Part shown: positions 51,355-63,497 of the stretch, in pieces | Layout: each line of letters opens with the position of its first letter | Position numbering within the stretch: position 1 is the stretch's first letter | Assembly: GCA_001657395.1 (NCBI GenBank) | Contig: LYSY01000003.1 | Coordinates: 630,996-694,995 of the forward strand | From: Rhodospirillales bacterium BBD 1991-14 | GTDB lineage: Bacteria > Pseudomonadota > Alphaproteobacteria > Kiloniellales > Kiloniellaceae | Direction of reading: 5' to 3' | Length of the DNA stretch: 64,000 nucleotides | Made by a program: the position numbers and the translations under genes | The notes under the pieces: model-generated | The model's input: the letters and a program-made list of their open reading frames with translations, nothing else | The model's database searches: none | What the model was told of the DNA's origin: nothing

Positions 51355-51879
51355 ATGGCATTCCGTTTGCTGCCCTGCCTGTTCGTCGCAGGGCTTATCC
51401 TCGCCGGCACCGCGCCCGAAGCACAGGCGCAGTGGAACAACCGGCCCTTTTCCTTCAGCAGCGGCGGCGGTGTCGGCATGAGCTTTGCCGGCCGCCAGGC
51501 AATCCTCCAGGAGGAGATCCTGGGCATCCGGCCGGACAACCTGCTGCGCGGTTCCAACGGCGCTCTCGTTGACGTCACGGAAGGGCCCGGGTCGACCGCC
51601 ATCGTGCAAGGCCAGGCAAGCCCCTTCCTGCCCGGCTTCGCCCCGCGCGGCAGCAGCTTCCGGCGCAGCGCCGCCGATGGAGCGGGGATCTTCAATCCCT
51701 TCTTCGCACCGAGGTCCGGCGGCTCCAGCACGCCGAGCTTCCTCAGCAGCCTCAAGACCTCGGCCACCATCGCGTCCTGGACCAACATGGTCTCCGCCGG
51801 CTCCGGCCGCGGCGCTGTTGTGGTCTATCCCGGCAGCGGCAGTTCGATCGACGCCTGGACCGCACTGGTGGGCGGCTAG
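51355..51879 (+). CDS. Exported Gly/Ser-rich protein of unknown function
   Basis: A 174-residue protein with a signal peptide (LPCLFVAGLILAGTAPEAQAQ). The mature part has WNNRPFSFSSGGGVGMSFAG, LGIRPDNLLRGSNGALVDVT, and Gly/Ser-rich runs without Cys. Composition is like that of a secreted structural or fibre subunit. The ATG at 51355 is preferred over 51340 because GGGAG lies eight bases upstream. It lies downstream of the LuxR gene and close to the CsgG-type operon. Not recognised. Confidence 0.65.
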   Translation: MAFRLLPCLFVAGLILAGTAPEAQAQWNNRPFSFSSGGGVGMSFAGRQAILQEEILGIRPDNLLRGSNGALVDVTEGPGSTAIVQGQASPFLPGFAPRGSSFRRSAADGAGIFNPFFAPRSGGSSTPSFLSSLKTSATIASWTNMVSAGSGRGAVVVYPGSGSSIDAWTALVGG

Positions 51880-51913
51880 ACGACGCCTGTCGCAAGGGCT
51901 TCCTGCAAATGCG

Positions 51914-51947
51914 GCGAGGCCTGGCTGCGGCTGCAGCCAGGCCTCGC
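51914..51947. terminator. Strong hairpin between convergent genes
   Basis: Perfect 15-bp arms GCGAGGCCTGGCTGC and GCAGCCAGGCCTCGC surround the loop GGCT. It lies between the plus-strand exported-protein gene and the minus-strand LuxR regulator. There is little T-tract, so it could be a bidirectional or Rho-assisted end. Confidence 0.75.
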
Positions 51948-52006
51948 AATCGGGGGGAGAGCAGTTGGGACGGGGCCCGTTTGGGCTCCGTTTGGAGCCC
52001 GTTGCC

Positions 52007-52732
52007 CTACCCGGTCAGCTGTGAGAGGGCCGGCGTCCCGCTGGGAGCGGGAAACATAGGCTCGGCCCCACCTCCGAAAGGCAGCCCCGGTGCCAAACCG
52101 TGGTTCAGCGCCCAGATCGCAGCTTGGGTTCGGTTGCCCGCTTTGATCTTCCTGAGCAGGCTTTTCATGTGCACCTTGACGGTCGCCTCGGTGATGTCCA
52201 GGCGGTTGGCGATGACCTTGTTGGCATCGCCGTAAACCAGGCAACGCAGAATCTCCTGCTCGCGGTCCGACAGGCCATACTCCTCGATGCGCTTGCAACT
52301 GGCCGGCGCCACACCGACGGCCCCGTTGATCAGGGCGGCCGCAAGATCGGTGGGCATGACCTTCTGGCCCATCATCGCCAGCTTCAGCGAATGGATCAGG
52401 GCTTCCAGCGAGATATCCTTCAGCAGAAAGGCGTCGGCGCCGGCGTTCAGGCAGGCCGCCAGAGTCCGCGGATCGCGCTCGTCGGTCAGCACGACGACCG
52501 GCACATCAGGCATGTCGTCCTGCAGCTGACGCAGATCCTCGACCAGGAGCGCGACCTCACCGCGCAGTTCGATCAGGATGAGATCCGGATCAGAGCCGTC
52601 GACGACATCCTCGATGTCGGCAACGCCCGAAACCTCACCGCAGACTTCGAAAGAGCTGCCCTTCAGCAGGCTCTTAAGACCTTCCAGAAACAGGCGGTTA
52701 CGCCCCACCAACAGCGTGCTTGTCTCAGACAT
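52007..52732 (-). CDS. LuxR/NarL-type response-regulator-like protein with degenerate receiver
   Basis: A 241-residue protein. The receiver fold shows STLLVGRNRLFLEGLKSLL, DLILIELRGEVALL and VVVLTDERD... FLLKDISLEAL. The phospho-acceptor Asp is Glu55, and the acidic pair is Gly-Arg (residues 10-11). A LuxR HTH follows: GLSDREQEILRCLVYGDANKV with ITEATVKVHMKSLLRKIKAGNRTQAA. The protein may thus be locked in an active-like state, as in CsgD/VpsT-type regulators. GGGAG precedes the ATG. A CRP-like site lies upstream. Confidence 0.82.
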   Translation of the reverse strand: MSETSTLLVGRNRLFLEGLKSLLKGSSFEVCGEVSGVADIEDVVDGSDPDLILIELRGEVALLVEDLRQLQDDMPDVPVVVLTDERDPRTLAACLNAGADAFLLKDISLEALIHSLKLAMMGQKVMPTDLAAALINGAVGVAPASCKRIEEYGLSDREQEILRCLVYGDANKVIANRLDITEATVKVHMKSLLRKIKAGNRTQAAIWALNHGLAPGLPFGGGAEPMFPAPSGTPALSQLTG

Positions 52733-52869
52733 AACGGTTGCTCTCCCTTCCCTCTTGTCTACCAACCCCTTGGCTTGACAAAGGTCTCCCGGGTCCATCG
52801 GTCTGCCCCCTCGGCAGCGAGGACCAACGTCTCTTGAGCAAAACCTTAAGAGTCGGCGGCGGAAGGGTC

Positions 52870-52885
52870 TGTGAGGATTACCACA
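52870..52885. promoter_or_regulatory. CRP-like site TGTGA-GGATTA-CCACA
   Basis: One mismatch to TGTGA-N6-TCACA, with C and G extending the symmetry outward. It lies about 138 bases upstream of the LuxR-like start at 52732. It pairs with the site at 45883-45898. Confidence 0.6.
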
Positions 52886-52937
52886 GAAGGAGGAATTCGC
52901 AGTTTATGCTTCTAGAACAATCACTTGATCAAAGCGA

Positions 52938-53954
52938 TTAGGGTGACAGCGGCGGCGCTGGGCCCAACGAAGTGGCAAACAGGCCGAGCCCCAGCAGGAT
53001 CAGCAGAACCGCACCGCCAAGACCCAGCAGGTGATAGGTCGCATCGACCCAGCGGCTCTTGTCCCCCAGCGCCGCAAAGGCGAGCCGCTTGGAGTAGAGG
53101 GTTGCCAGGGCCAGCAGGGAAACCGATGCCGCGGTACCCAGGGACATCGCCGCTGTCGCCGCCACGCCGGCGACGAAGACACCATGGAACAAGGCGAAGA
53201 GCAGAACCAGGACAGCCCCGCTGCAGGGCCGGATGCCGACGGCGGCGATGATGCCCCCGGCCTTGGAAAGCAGGCCTTTGCCCGACAGCAGAGACGGGTC
53301 GGGGTGGTGATTGTGGCCGCAGCCGCCCGCCTCATGCCCTGCCGCGGTACCCTTGGCCGATCTGCGCTGGCGCAGGACCGACCAAAGGAGCCAGAAGCCC
53401 ACAGCGGCAACAAGCGCATAGCTGGCGGATTCGAGCATCCCCACCGCGGCCGTCACCCGCAGACCGCTCATGTCGAGGAGCACGGCAAGAAGGGCGACCA
53501 GCGCGATGGCGGTAAGGCCTTGGACGAAGGAGGCCAGAAAGGCCAGGGCAATACCGCGGCGTACGGCACGCTCGTTCGCCAGGAGGTAAGTGGAAATCAC
53601 CGCCTTGCCGTGACCGGGGCCGACAGCATGGAAGACGCCGTAGAGAAAGCTGAGAGCAAGGAGAAAAAGCAGGGCCTGCTGACTGCCCTCGCCTTTCAGC
53701 GCCCGGACCGCCGAAGCCAGGCGGCGGTGCAGTTCGCCCTGTTTTTGATGCAGATACTGGAGCGCCGTCTGCCACGGACCGCCCGCCGTCTCCTGGGCGG
53801 TGGTCTGCGGCGGCACGAGAGCGCTCTGGGCTTCAGCCGCAGAGGGAGCCGCAGCGACCCCCGCAGCCAGGATGCCCAGGGCCAGCACGATCACCAGGGC
53901 CCAGCGGTAAGACTGGGTCATGGGCCTTGAAGGAGTCATCGGCAGGAGGATCAT
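52938..53954 (-). CDS. Nickel/cobalt transporter, NicO/RcnA-like family
   Basis: About 338 residues (ATG at 53954, 53939 or 53921). A signal-like N-terminal helix is followed by a periplasmic segment, then six membrane helices with LYGVFHAVGPGHGKAVISTY (the HxxxxxHxK-type motif of NicO proteins), a His-rich loop (GCGHNHHPDP) and ALGIRPCSGA-like IIAAVGIRPCSGAVLVL. It moves Ni2+, Co2+ or a related metal across the inner membrane, in or out. It is next to a DUF1007 gene, as often in alphaproteobacteria. Confidence 0.85.
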   Translation of the reverse strand: MILLPMTPSRPMTQSYRWALVIVLALGILAAGVAAAPSAAEAQSALVPPQTTAQETAGGPWQTALQYLHQKQGELHRRLASAVRALKGEGSQQALLFLLALSFLYGVFHAVGPGHGKAVISTYLLANERAVRRGIALAFLASFVQGLTAIALVALLAVLLDMSGLRVTAAVGMLESASYALVAAVGFWLLWSVLRQRRSAKGTAAGHEAGGCGHNHHPDPSLLSGKGLLSKAGGIIAAVGIRPCSGAVLVLLFALFHGVFVAGVAATAAMSLGTAASVSLLALATLYSKRLAFAALGDKSRWVDATYHLLGLGGAVLLILLGLGLFATSLGPAPPLSP

Positions 53955-53967
53955 CGGCCCTGAAACG

Positions 53968-54681
53968 TCACTGGGTGGCCACCGCTGGCGGGCAGTCCAG
54001 GGTCACCTGCGTCGCGAACTGCGCCGCAATGCTGAGCCCTGTGGCATCGAAGATGTCGGTTTCAGCAATGTTGAGGTTTTCCGTCGCGCCGCCGCGCTCC
54101 ATGCGGAAATCACATCTTTCCGGCGCCGGCCCGGCGAAAGCGACCGGACGCTCCGCCGCCGCGTCGATGGAGATGTAGAAGCTGGGATCGTAGCTGATGA
54201 AGCTCACGCTCTCCGCGCGCGGGTCTACCGGCTGTGCGAGAGGCAGGACGAAGCGCAGGCTGAGCAAACCGTCCTCAAACGTCGATCCGAAGTCCACGAC
54301 CTTGCCGTATTCGGCGTCGCGGCCATTGACGCTCACATAGGTAAAGTAGCGATAGTCCCTCAGAGACGTCACATTCACCTCTGCCAGCGGCTGCAGTTCC
54401 GGTTCGTCGAAGCGGCCGTCGCCGTTGGCATCCAGGCCCTCGACCGCGAAGACGCTGTAGAACTCGTCAAAGCGCCACTCGACCTCAAGCCCCCGAACAC
54501 GCTGATCTGCGTCGAAGAGGATCTTCGTCTTGGATTCGATCCAGACATGGGGATGCGCCTGCGCCGGCTCGGCCGCCGGGACCAGAGCCGTCCCCAACGC
54601 GCCGGCGGCGCAGAGAAGTGCGGTCAGTCGTGCATCGGCTCGCGGCACCTGTGTCTCCCTCGAAACGGTGGAGTCCCTCAT
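53968..54681 (-). CDS. DUF1007 exported protein, partner of the NicO transporter
   Basis: A 237-residue protein with a signal peptide (LLCAAGALGTALVPAAEPAQA). The mature N-terminus is HPHVWIESKT, typical of DUF1007. An EF-hand-like loop DANGDGRFDEPEL (residues about 84-96) may bind calcium. It is probably a periplasmic metal-handling protein; the family is regularly coupled to NicO transporters. It lies 13 bases upstream of the transporter start on the same strand, so the pair is one operon. Confidence 0.83.
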   Translation of the reverse strand: MRDSTVSRETQVPRADARLTALLCAAGALGTALVPAAEPAQAHPHVWIESKTKILFDADQRVRGLEVEWRFDEFYSVFAVEGLDANGDGRFDEPELQPLAEVNVTSLRDYRYFTYVSVNGRDAEYGKVVDFGSTFEDGLLSLRFVLPLAQPVDPRAESVSFISYDPSFYISIDAAAERPVAFAGPAPERCDFRMERGGATENLNIAETDIFDATGLSIAAQFATQVTLDCPPAVATQ

Positions 54682-54786
54682 ATCCCGCAGACCATGGGCC
54701 TGCTGATCAGAGATATGAAAGCACGATGCAGCCTACAACTGGTTAACGGGTGCTGCGAGGATTTTGGCGGGTCCGCCCGGGAAAGA

Positions 54787-55506
54787 TCACTGCAGCTGCC
54801 TCGACGGCTGCGGCGCCGGCGCTCCGGCGGCAGCCTCAAGGATCCAGGCGGCGCGAATATGAAAGGCAGCCCAAACCACCAGGCCGACGAACTTTGAGCC
54901 GTCTTCGAGGACCCAGGGCCAGACCGCAGAGGTCGTTGCGGTCAGCTTGCTGACGTCCACCGCCACACTCGTCGCCAGAAGGCAGACTGCCAGCAGAGGT
55001 GCGAAGAAGCCCAGCTGCCGCAGGACGCCGCGAAAAGCGAAGCCGTAATACAGGGTGCAGCCGCCATAGACGGCAAAAAGCGCGAGCTCGCCCCAGGCCA
55101 CGCGCAGGCGCAGGTTCTCGTGCAGCATAAAGAGGTCGTCGAACAGCAGCAGGCTGGTGAAGGCTGCCGCCACGAACAGAAAGACGCTCTGGCGGCGGGC
55201 CTCGCGGCCCAACGCGAGGCGCAGCGCGGAAAAGGCGCAGACCGCCGCTGTGGTACACCAGACAAGGGCACCGAGGTTGGACAGAAGGCCCAGATGCGGG
55301 GCCCCCTTCTTGCCCATGATTGCCAGCGGATCGCGCGTCAGGTCAGAGAAGGGAATGCGCGTCTGCAACGCCAGCACCGCCACCACGGCAGCGGCAGCGC
55401 AACAGGCGGCCACGACGATCCATGCCGTCATTGCCGCCGGCGTCAAACGGCGGTTCGTCGCGGGTCCGGATTCCCCCCGGCTCCCGCGCAGCGGAAAGAA
55501 GGACAC
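54787..55506 (-). CDS. Multi-pass membrane protein of unknown function
   Basis: A 239-residue protein with six or seven hydrophobic segments. Notable is LLLFDDLFMLHENLRLR with acidic and His residues inside a helix, and CAFSALRLALGREARRQ. The DDxxMLHE motif may bind metal or a lipid. No family is recognised. It lies upstream of the DUF1007/NicO pair on the same strand with a gap of about 105 bases, possibly separate. Confidence 0.7.
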   Translation of the reverse strand: MSFFPLRGSRGESGPATNRRLTPAAMTAWIVVAACCAAAAVVAVLALQTRIPFSDLTRDPLAIMGKKGAPHLGLLSNLGALVWCTTAAVCAFSALRLALGREARRQSVFLFVAAAFTSLLLFDDLFMLHENLRLRVAWGELALFAVYGGCTLYYGFAFRGVLRQLGFFAPLLAVCLLATSVAVDVSKLTATTSAVWPWVLEDGSKFVGLVVWAAFHIRAAWILEAAAGAPAPQPSRQLQ

Positions 55507-56094
55507 GGCGACTCCTGAAACGTGACGTCTGGATGACGTTTTTCTTGTTCTTCAATGAAGCCTAGCGGGGCCCGGGCGCCGCATGCAAATGACCTATTTG
55601 AGGCGAATTTTTAGCTGCCTTTTTCTTGCCATGATTGCCGCGGCGCGTGAGCCAGATCTGCGTGGGTGCGGCACGCGCCCACCGCAAGTCCGGTGAGGCG
55701 TCGGGATGTTTCAATTGTTTCGGTATCGGCCGCCGGCCCGCTCCTGCCAAAGCGCTGCCCGAGCCGCCCCGACACTCCGAGCGATCGGGGTTAAGCTCTT
55801 GATAATAAAAAGAAGATAAATCGACCTCTGGCTGTATTGGGCTGTCGCTGAAGCACCGGCGGTCGAAATGTTTCGAGCTGCAGGTGCGAGTGAACATGCG
55901 CTGCACCTGCGAACAATTGATACCAAATCGCGCGCGCCGCGAAATCGGCGGGAAACAGGGGCCCCCTATATCTGCCATCCATGCGGATCGGGCATGTCGC
56001 ACGCACCAAGGGCGTGTATCGGCAGTGGCCGGTCCGATGGGCGAACCAAATGAACAAGTACGACCGATTTAACCCTTAGGAGCTTGGTAGAGAA
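55507..56094. other. 588-base spacer without clear gene
   Basis: Small frames here do not look coding. Inverted repeats occur: CGAAA-TG-TTTCG (55864-55875) and GCAGGTGC/GCACCTGC (55880-55887, 55903-55910). The first may lie near a promoter for the DUF1127 gene. Nothing else stands out. Confidence 0.5.
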
Positions 56095-56397
56095 ATGAGC
56101 AATTCAGACTTGTTCGGCTCGCCGATGATTCTGCCCGGTGTTCGACCGGCCAGCCCTTTCGGCGCAGCCCCACGGCCTTCTTTTCGAGAAAGGCTGGTCC
56201 GCAGTGTGAACGAAATCATGGCGCAGTTTTTCGGACCGCTCATGAGCCGTACGCGGGTGCGTAGGACGGTTTTGGAACTGTCGCAGCTGGATGATCACAT
56301 GCTGCGCGACATCGGCCTGAACCGTGCGTCGATCATCAGTGCGGCGCATGAGGTCGAACGAAAGCTCCATGGTCGGGATCACGACTATGGCGTGTAA
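56095..56397 (+). CDS. DUF1127 domain protein
   Basis: A 100-residue basic protein. The C-terminal DUF1127 motif LELSQLDDHMLRDIGLNRASI is at residues 60-80, following a helical stretch. Members of this alphaproteobacterial family can be small regulators that bind RNA or affect phosphate/carbon metabolism. The N-terminal 50 residues are variable. AGGAG lies upstream. It is a single gene. Confidence 0.85.
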   Translation: MSNSDLFGSPMILPGVRPASPFGAAPRPSFRERLVRSVNEIMAQFFGPLMSRTRVRRTVLELSQLDDHMLRDIGLNRASIISAAHEVERKLHGRDHDYGV

Positions 56398-56748
56398 CCG
56401 CTAAGCCATCGGATCGGTGTGTTGGGAGACGCACCGGTCCGGTCGACGTTGAGTTGGGCAGCGTCGACGAAGAACGCAGTTCGTTCGGGTCATGTATACG
56501 GGTCACAAATACACAGGTCACAAGTACTGGGGTGGGAACAGTAGATGGCGGGACCATCACAAGAACCAGTGGTCGGAACTTCTCCGCGCAAGGGTAAGGC
56601 CGCGGCGACGACCACCGCCTCCATCACTTCTTTTCTCTGGTGTGCCCCTCGGCTACTCTCGCTGCCTGCCTGCGGCCTGGAGAACAGGGAAACGGTTTGT
56701 TCTGCTGCGGCTTCCGGGCAGCGCACGTCCGTGACAGGAGGGCTCGCC

Positions 56749-60342
<3,594 letters not shown>

Positions 60343-60411
60343 ACCGTGAACGGCATTGAGAACAAGGCGCCGCTGGGTGCCATTGAGAGAGCGGGTAAGG
60401 GAGCCTTTGAG

Positions 60412-61134
60412 ATGCAGGGCCGCAAGCACATAGTGGTCGTCGACGACGAACCGGGAATCCGGGAGACCATCGAGGAGTACCTGGAACTGCACGATTTCCA
60501 GGTCACGGCCGTTGGCGGCGGCGAGGAACTGCGTGAGGTGATCGACGGTCAGGACGTCGATCTCGTCCTGCTCGATATCCGGATGCCCGGCGAGGACGGC
60601 CTTTCCCTGGCCCGCTACCTGCGCGAAAGCACAAAGGTCGGAATCATCATGCTGACCGCAGCCGGCGAGGTGGTCGACCGGATCGTCGGGCTGGAAATGG
60701 GCGCAGACGACTATCTCGCAAAACCGGTCGACCTGCGTGAGTTGCTGGCGCGCATCAAGGCCGTGCTGCGCCGTGCCGGGCACGATGGCGACCCCGTCGC
60801 GGAAGACAGCGGCGGGCCGACCAGGGTGGTGCGCTTCGGCGAATTCACCCTCAACCTGGATTCCCACAAACTCTTCGAAGCCTCCGGTGCCGAAGTGCCG
60901 CTGACCAGCATGGAGTTCGACCTGCTGAAGGCCTTCGCCGACCATCCCAACCGCGTGCTGACCCGCGATCAGCTGCTGAACCTAGCGCACAACCGCGACT
61001 GGGAGCCTTTCGACCGCTCGATCGACATCCGCATTGCCCGCATCCGCCGCAAGATCGAGAGCGACCCGGCCAAGCCGCAGGTCATCAAGACCGTGCGCGG
61101 GGCCGGATACATCTTCTCGACATCCAAGGCATAG
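60412..61134 (+). CDS. OmpR-type response regulator
   Basis: A 240-residue two-domain regulator. The receiver has VVVDDEPGI, LLDIRMPGEDG with Asp55 and a Lys in DYLAKPVDLREL. The winged HTH reads LTSMEFDLLKAFADHPNRVL, TRDQLLNLAHNR and IDIRIARIRRKIE. The ATG at 60412 is used because GGGAG lies upstream; a GTG at 60346 would add 22 residues. It directly follows the multi-PAS hybrid kinase, its likely partner. It resembles TorR/PhoB-type regulators, but targets are not visible. Confidence 0.88.
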   Translation: MQGRKHIVVVDDEPGIRETIEEYLELHDFQVTAVGGGEELREVIDGQDVDLVLLDIRMPGEDGLSLARYLRESTKVGIIMLTAAGEVVDRIVGLEMGADDYLAKPVDLRELLARIKAVLRRAGHDGDPVAEDSGGPTRVVRFGEFTLNLDSHKLFEASGAEVPLTSMEFDLLKAFADHPNRVLTRDQLLNLAHNRDWEPFDRSIDIRIARIRRKIESDPAKPQVIKTVRGAGYIFSTSKA

Positions 61135-61197
61135 ACAGGCCGGGCTCGTCGTTCCTTCCCCCGGTTGCTCGCCAAAGCCAAACGTCGCCGGCACTGG

Positions 61198-61253
61198 GCC
61201 GCTGACACCGGGCTACTGACACCGGGCCACTGGCACCGGACCACTGGCACAGG
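61198..61253. repeat. 14-bp degenerate tandem repeat, four units
   Basis: Units at 61198, 61212, 61226 and 61240 follow RCYRCTGRCACMGG. They lie in the non-coding gap just before the Pho-box-like element. Confidence 0.8.
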
Positions 61254-61276
61254 AATGACCCAGAAGCGTGACCCGG

Positions 61277-61294
61277 GCGTCACATAGGTGTCAT
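61277..61294 (+). promoter_or_regulatory. Pho-box-like direct repeat upstream of phnC
   Basis: GCGTCAC-ATAG-GTGTCAT: two 7-mers resembling CTGTCAT, spaced by four bases (11-base period), as in PhoB boxes. It lies 245 bases upstream of the phnC start. PhoB control under phosphate starvation is the expectation for phn genes. Confidence 0.55.
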
Positions 61295-61538
61295 CGCCAG
61301 CTTGGTAAGCTTAAGTCGCTAACGAAACCGAACAGACTTTGCGCGACAGGGTGCTGGCCGGAGAAAACCGCAGCGCCCGGCAAAGGCGAAGTGTCGAAGC
61401 GGCTTAAACGCAAAATGAAAAGGCCGCGAACGGGGGGCTTGTCCTCACGCAGATTGTTGAGAGCCTAATTGGTCTAGACAACCGGATGTCTTGAAGAATC
61501 TGTCACCCAGAGGCTGGTTGCGGAAGCGAGGGGCGGGG

Positions 61539-62426
61539 ATGCTGGAAATCACTGGTGTTTCAAAGAGCTTTGGCCAGATCACGGCCGTCAAGGGGGTAAA
61601 CCTCGAGATACCGGAGGGCCAGATGGTGGGGATCATCGGCCGTTCCGGTGCGGGCAAGTCCACGTTGTTGCGCCTGTTGAACAGGCTGCTGGAGCCCAGC
61701 AAGGGGGCCATTCGCTGCGGTGGACGCGAGGTCACGGCGCTGAGAGGGCGGGACCTGCTGGCCTGGCGCGCCGACTGCGCGATGATCTTTCAGCAGTTCA
61801 ACCTGGTCAATCGCCTGGACGTGCTGACCAACGTGCTGATCGGGCGGATCAACAGGCACGGAACGCTGTCATCCCTGATGAAACGCTTCTCCGCTGCCGA
61901 GCGCGCCCTGGCGATCGCGGCGCTGGACCGGCTCGACCTTGCCGACCAGGCCCTGCAGCGCGCGGACACGCTTTCCGGCGGTCAGCAGCAACGCGTGGCC
62001 ATCGCTCGCGCCATGCTGCAGGACCCCAAGCTGATCCTGGCCGACGAGCCGATTGCCTCCCTCGACCCGCGCAACGCGACGCGGGTGATGGATGCCCTGA
62101 AGACCATCAACCAAGAGGACGGCATTACCGTCATCTGCAACCTCCATACGCTGGATACGGCGCGCAGCTATTGCGACCGCATCGTCGGCATGGCCGGCGG
62201 CGCCGTCGTTTTCGACGGCCGCCCCGAGGCTCTCACCCAGGCTGCGGTGCGCGAGGTCTATGGCGCTGCCGGCGAGCACGAGGCCATCTCCGAAGCCGTG
62301 ACCTCGACCGCCCTGCCGGGCCAGGACGAAGACCAGGACAAGGATCACGGCCCGATGAACGGCATCGCGGCGCAGACTTCCGGGCACAGCGACAAGGGCG
62401 GCGACCGCGTCGCCCTCTCGGCCTGA
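61539..62426 (+). CDS. phnC: Phosphonate ABC transporter ATP-binding protein
   Basis: A 295-residue ABC ATPase. Walker A is GRSGAGKST (residues 34-42), Q-loop [13 protein letters not shown], signature [15 protein letters not shown], Walker [13 protein letters not shown], and a His-switch in [11 protein letters not shown]. PhnC-specific [14 protein letters not shown] is present. The C-terminal 40 residues ([13 protein letters not shown]...) are acidic and beyond the usual end. GAGGGG precedes the ATG at 61539. It powers uptake of phosphonates or phosphate esters with PhnD and PhnE. Confidence 0.93.
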   Translation: MLEITGVSKSFGQITAVKGVNLEIPEGQMVGIIGRSGAGKSTLLRLLNRLLEPSKGAIRCGGREVTALRGRDLLAWRADCAMIFQQFNLVNRLDVLTNVLIGRINRHGTLSSLMKRFSAAERALAIAALDRLDLADQALQRADTLSGGQQQRVAIARAMLQDPKLILADEPIASLDPRNATRVMDALKTINQEDGITVICNLHTLDTARSYCDRIVGMAGGAVVFDGRPEALTQAAVREVYGAAGEHEAISEAVTSTALPGQDEDQDKDHGPMNGIAAQTSGHSDKGGDRVALSA

Positions 62427-62539
62427 TGGCCGGCAACCGCTGCGCCGCAACGCCGTTTTCCGGCACCCAGGCCTTCCCTGCGGAAAACCGTCAGGGCCCC
62501 GACTGGCATCCGACCCACATCGTAAAGGAGACTCCAACC

Positions 62540-63469
62540 ATGCTTCGCAGAGCCTTTTTAGGCGGCACGGCCCTCGCCGCCGCTCTCATCGCCGGCGTTA
62601 CCCTGCAGACCGCTGAGGCTGCCGACTGGAAGTCCGACTTCAAGGAACTGCGCTTCGGCATCCTCTCGGGCGAGAACGAAAAGGACCGCATCCAGCGCTA
62701 CGCGAAGTTCAAGGAGTACCTGGAGAAGGAAACCGGCCTACCGGTGAAGATCTACACCGCTTCGTCCTATGACGGCGTGATCCAGGCTATCGCCGCCGAC
62801 CAGATCGAATTCGCCTTCTTCGGCTCCTCCTCCTACGCCGCGGCCTACACAGAGACCGAAGGCGGTGTCGAACCGCTGGTCTCGCGCAAGCAGGCCGACG
62901 GCAGCACGGGCTACTACTCCATCGTCGCCGTGCGCTGCGACAGCGGCTACGAGAAGATCGAGGACCTGCAGGGCAAGACCCTGGCCTTCGCCGACCCCGA
63001 CTCCACGTCGGGCTATGCCGTGCCCTATTACAACCTTCTGAAGCAGGGCTACGATCCGGAAACCTACTTCGCCGCGACGCCGTTTTCCGGCGCCCATGAG
63101 ACCGGCGTTCTCGGCGTCACCAACGGCCAGTTCGACGCCGCGGCCACCTATATGACCAACGAGGAATCCGGCATTATCCAACGCATGGTAGGAAAGGGCA
63201 TGCTCCAGGAAGGGGTCGTCTGTCCGATCTGGAAATCGCCCGAAATCACCTCTGGCCCCTTCACCGCGCGCAAGAATCTGCCGGGCGCGATGAAGGAAGA
63301 CGTGGCGACGATGCTCATGGAGATTCCGCAGAAGGACCCGGAAGCCTTCGCCGCCATGACCGCCAATCCCAAACAGGTCGGCTGGATCCGCGTCAACCAC
63401 GAGCGCTACGACTGGATTGTCGAAATGCGTGAGGAGATTCGCAAGATTCGCCGCAACCGCGGGAGCTGA
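62540..63469 (+). CDS. phnD: Phosphonate ABC transporter substrate-binding protein
   Basis: A 309-residue periplasmic protein with a signal peptide (RAFLGGTALAAALIAGVTLQTAEAAD). PhnD features: LRFGILSGENEKDRIQRYAKFKEYLEKETG, FFGSSSYAAAY and FADPDSTSGYAVPYYNLL, residues that line the phosphonate pocket. AAAGGAG precedes the ATG at 62540; the longer frame starts within phnC. It lies between phnC and phnE. Confidence 0.93.
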   Translation: MLRRAFLGGTALAAALIAGVTLQTAEAADWKSDFKELRFGILSGENEKDRIQRYAKFKEYLEKETGLPVKIYTASSYDGVIQAIAADQIEFAFFGSSSYAAAYTETEGGVEPLVSRKQADGSTGYYSIVAVRCDSGYEKIEDLQGKTLAFADPDSTSGYAVPYYNLLKQGYDPETYFAATPFSGAHETGVLGVTNGQFDAAATYMTNEESGIIQRMVGKGMLQEGVVCPIWKSPEITSGPFTARKNLPGAMKEDVATMLMEIPQKDPEAFAAMTANPKQVGWIRVNHERYDWIVEMREEIRKIRRNRGS

Positions 63470-63497
63470 GTCACGTGCCTCTCTGACCGCCGGTGCG

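Larger units (their letters stand above)
61135..61538. other. Spacer with tandem repeats and a Pho-box-like element
   Basis: About 400 bases between the response regulator and phnC. It contains four 14-bp repeats (61198-61253) and the Pho-box-like direct repeat (61277-61294). Nothing else is recognised; the stretch 61320-61500 shows no structure. Confidence 0.6.

Noticed and set aside
54678-54718. TCATATC...GATATGA inverted arms around the DUF1007 start as a TetR operator copy
   Set aside because: The arms resemble the 5829 operator but are 27 bases apart and one includes the start codon. Probably coincidence.
55562-56002. 146-codon minus-strand frame in the large spacer
   Set aside because: Arg/Ser-rich without motif, SD or partner; looks non-coding.
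56545-56748. N-terminal extension of the hybrid kinase from an upstream ATG
   Set aside because: No domain, no good SD, and Ala/Thr-rich out-of-family sequence; the ATG at 56749 has AGGAGG.
61198-61253. CRISPR-like or binding-site array before phnC
   Set aside because: Degenerate 14-bp tandem units without spacers; more likely slippage repeats.
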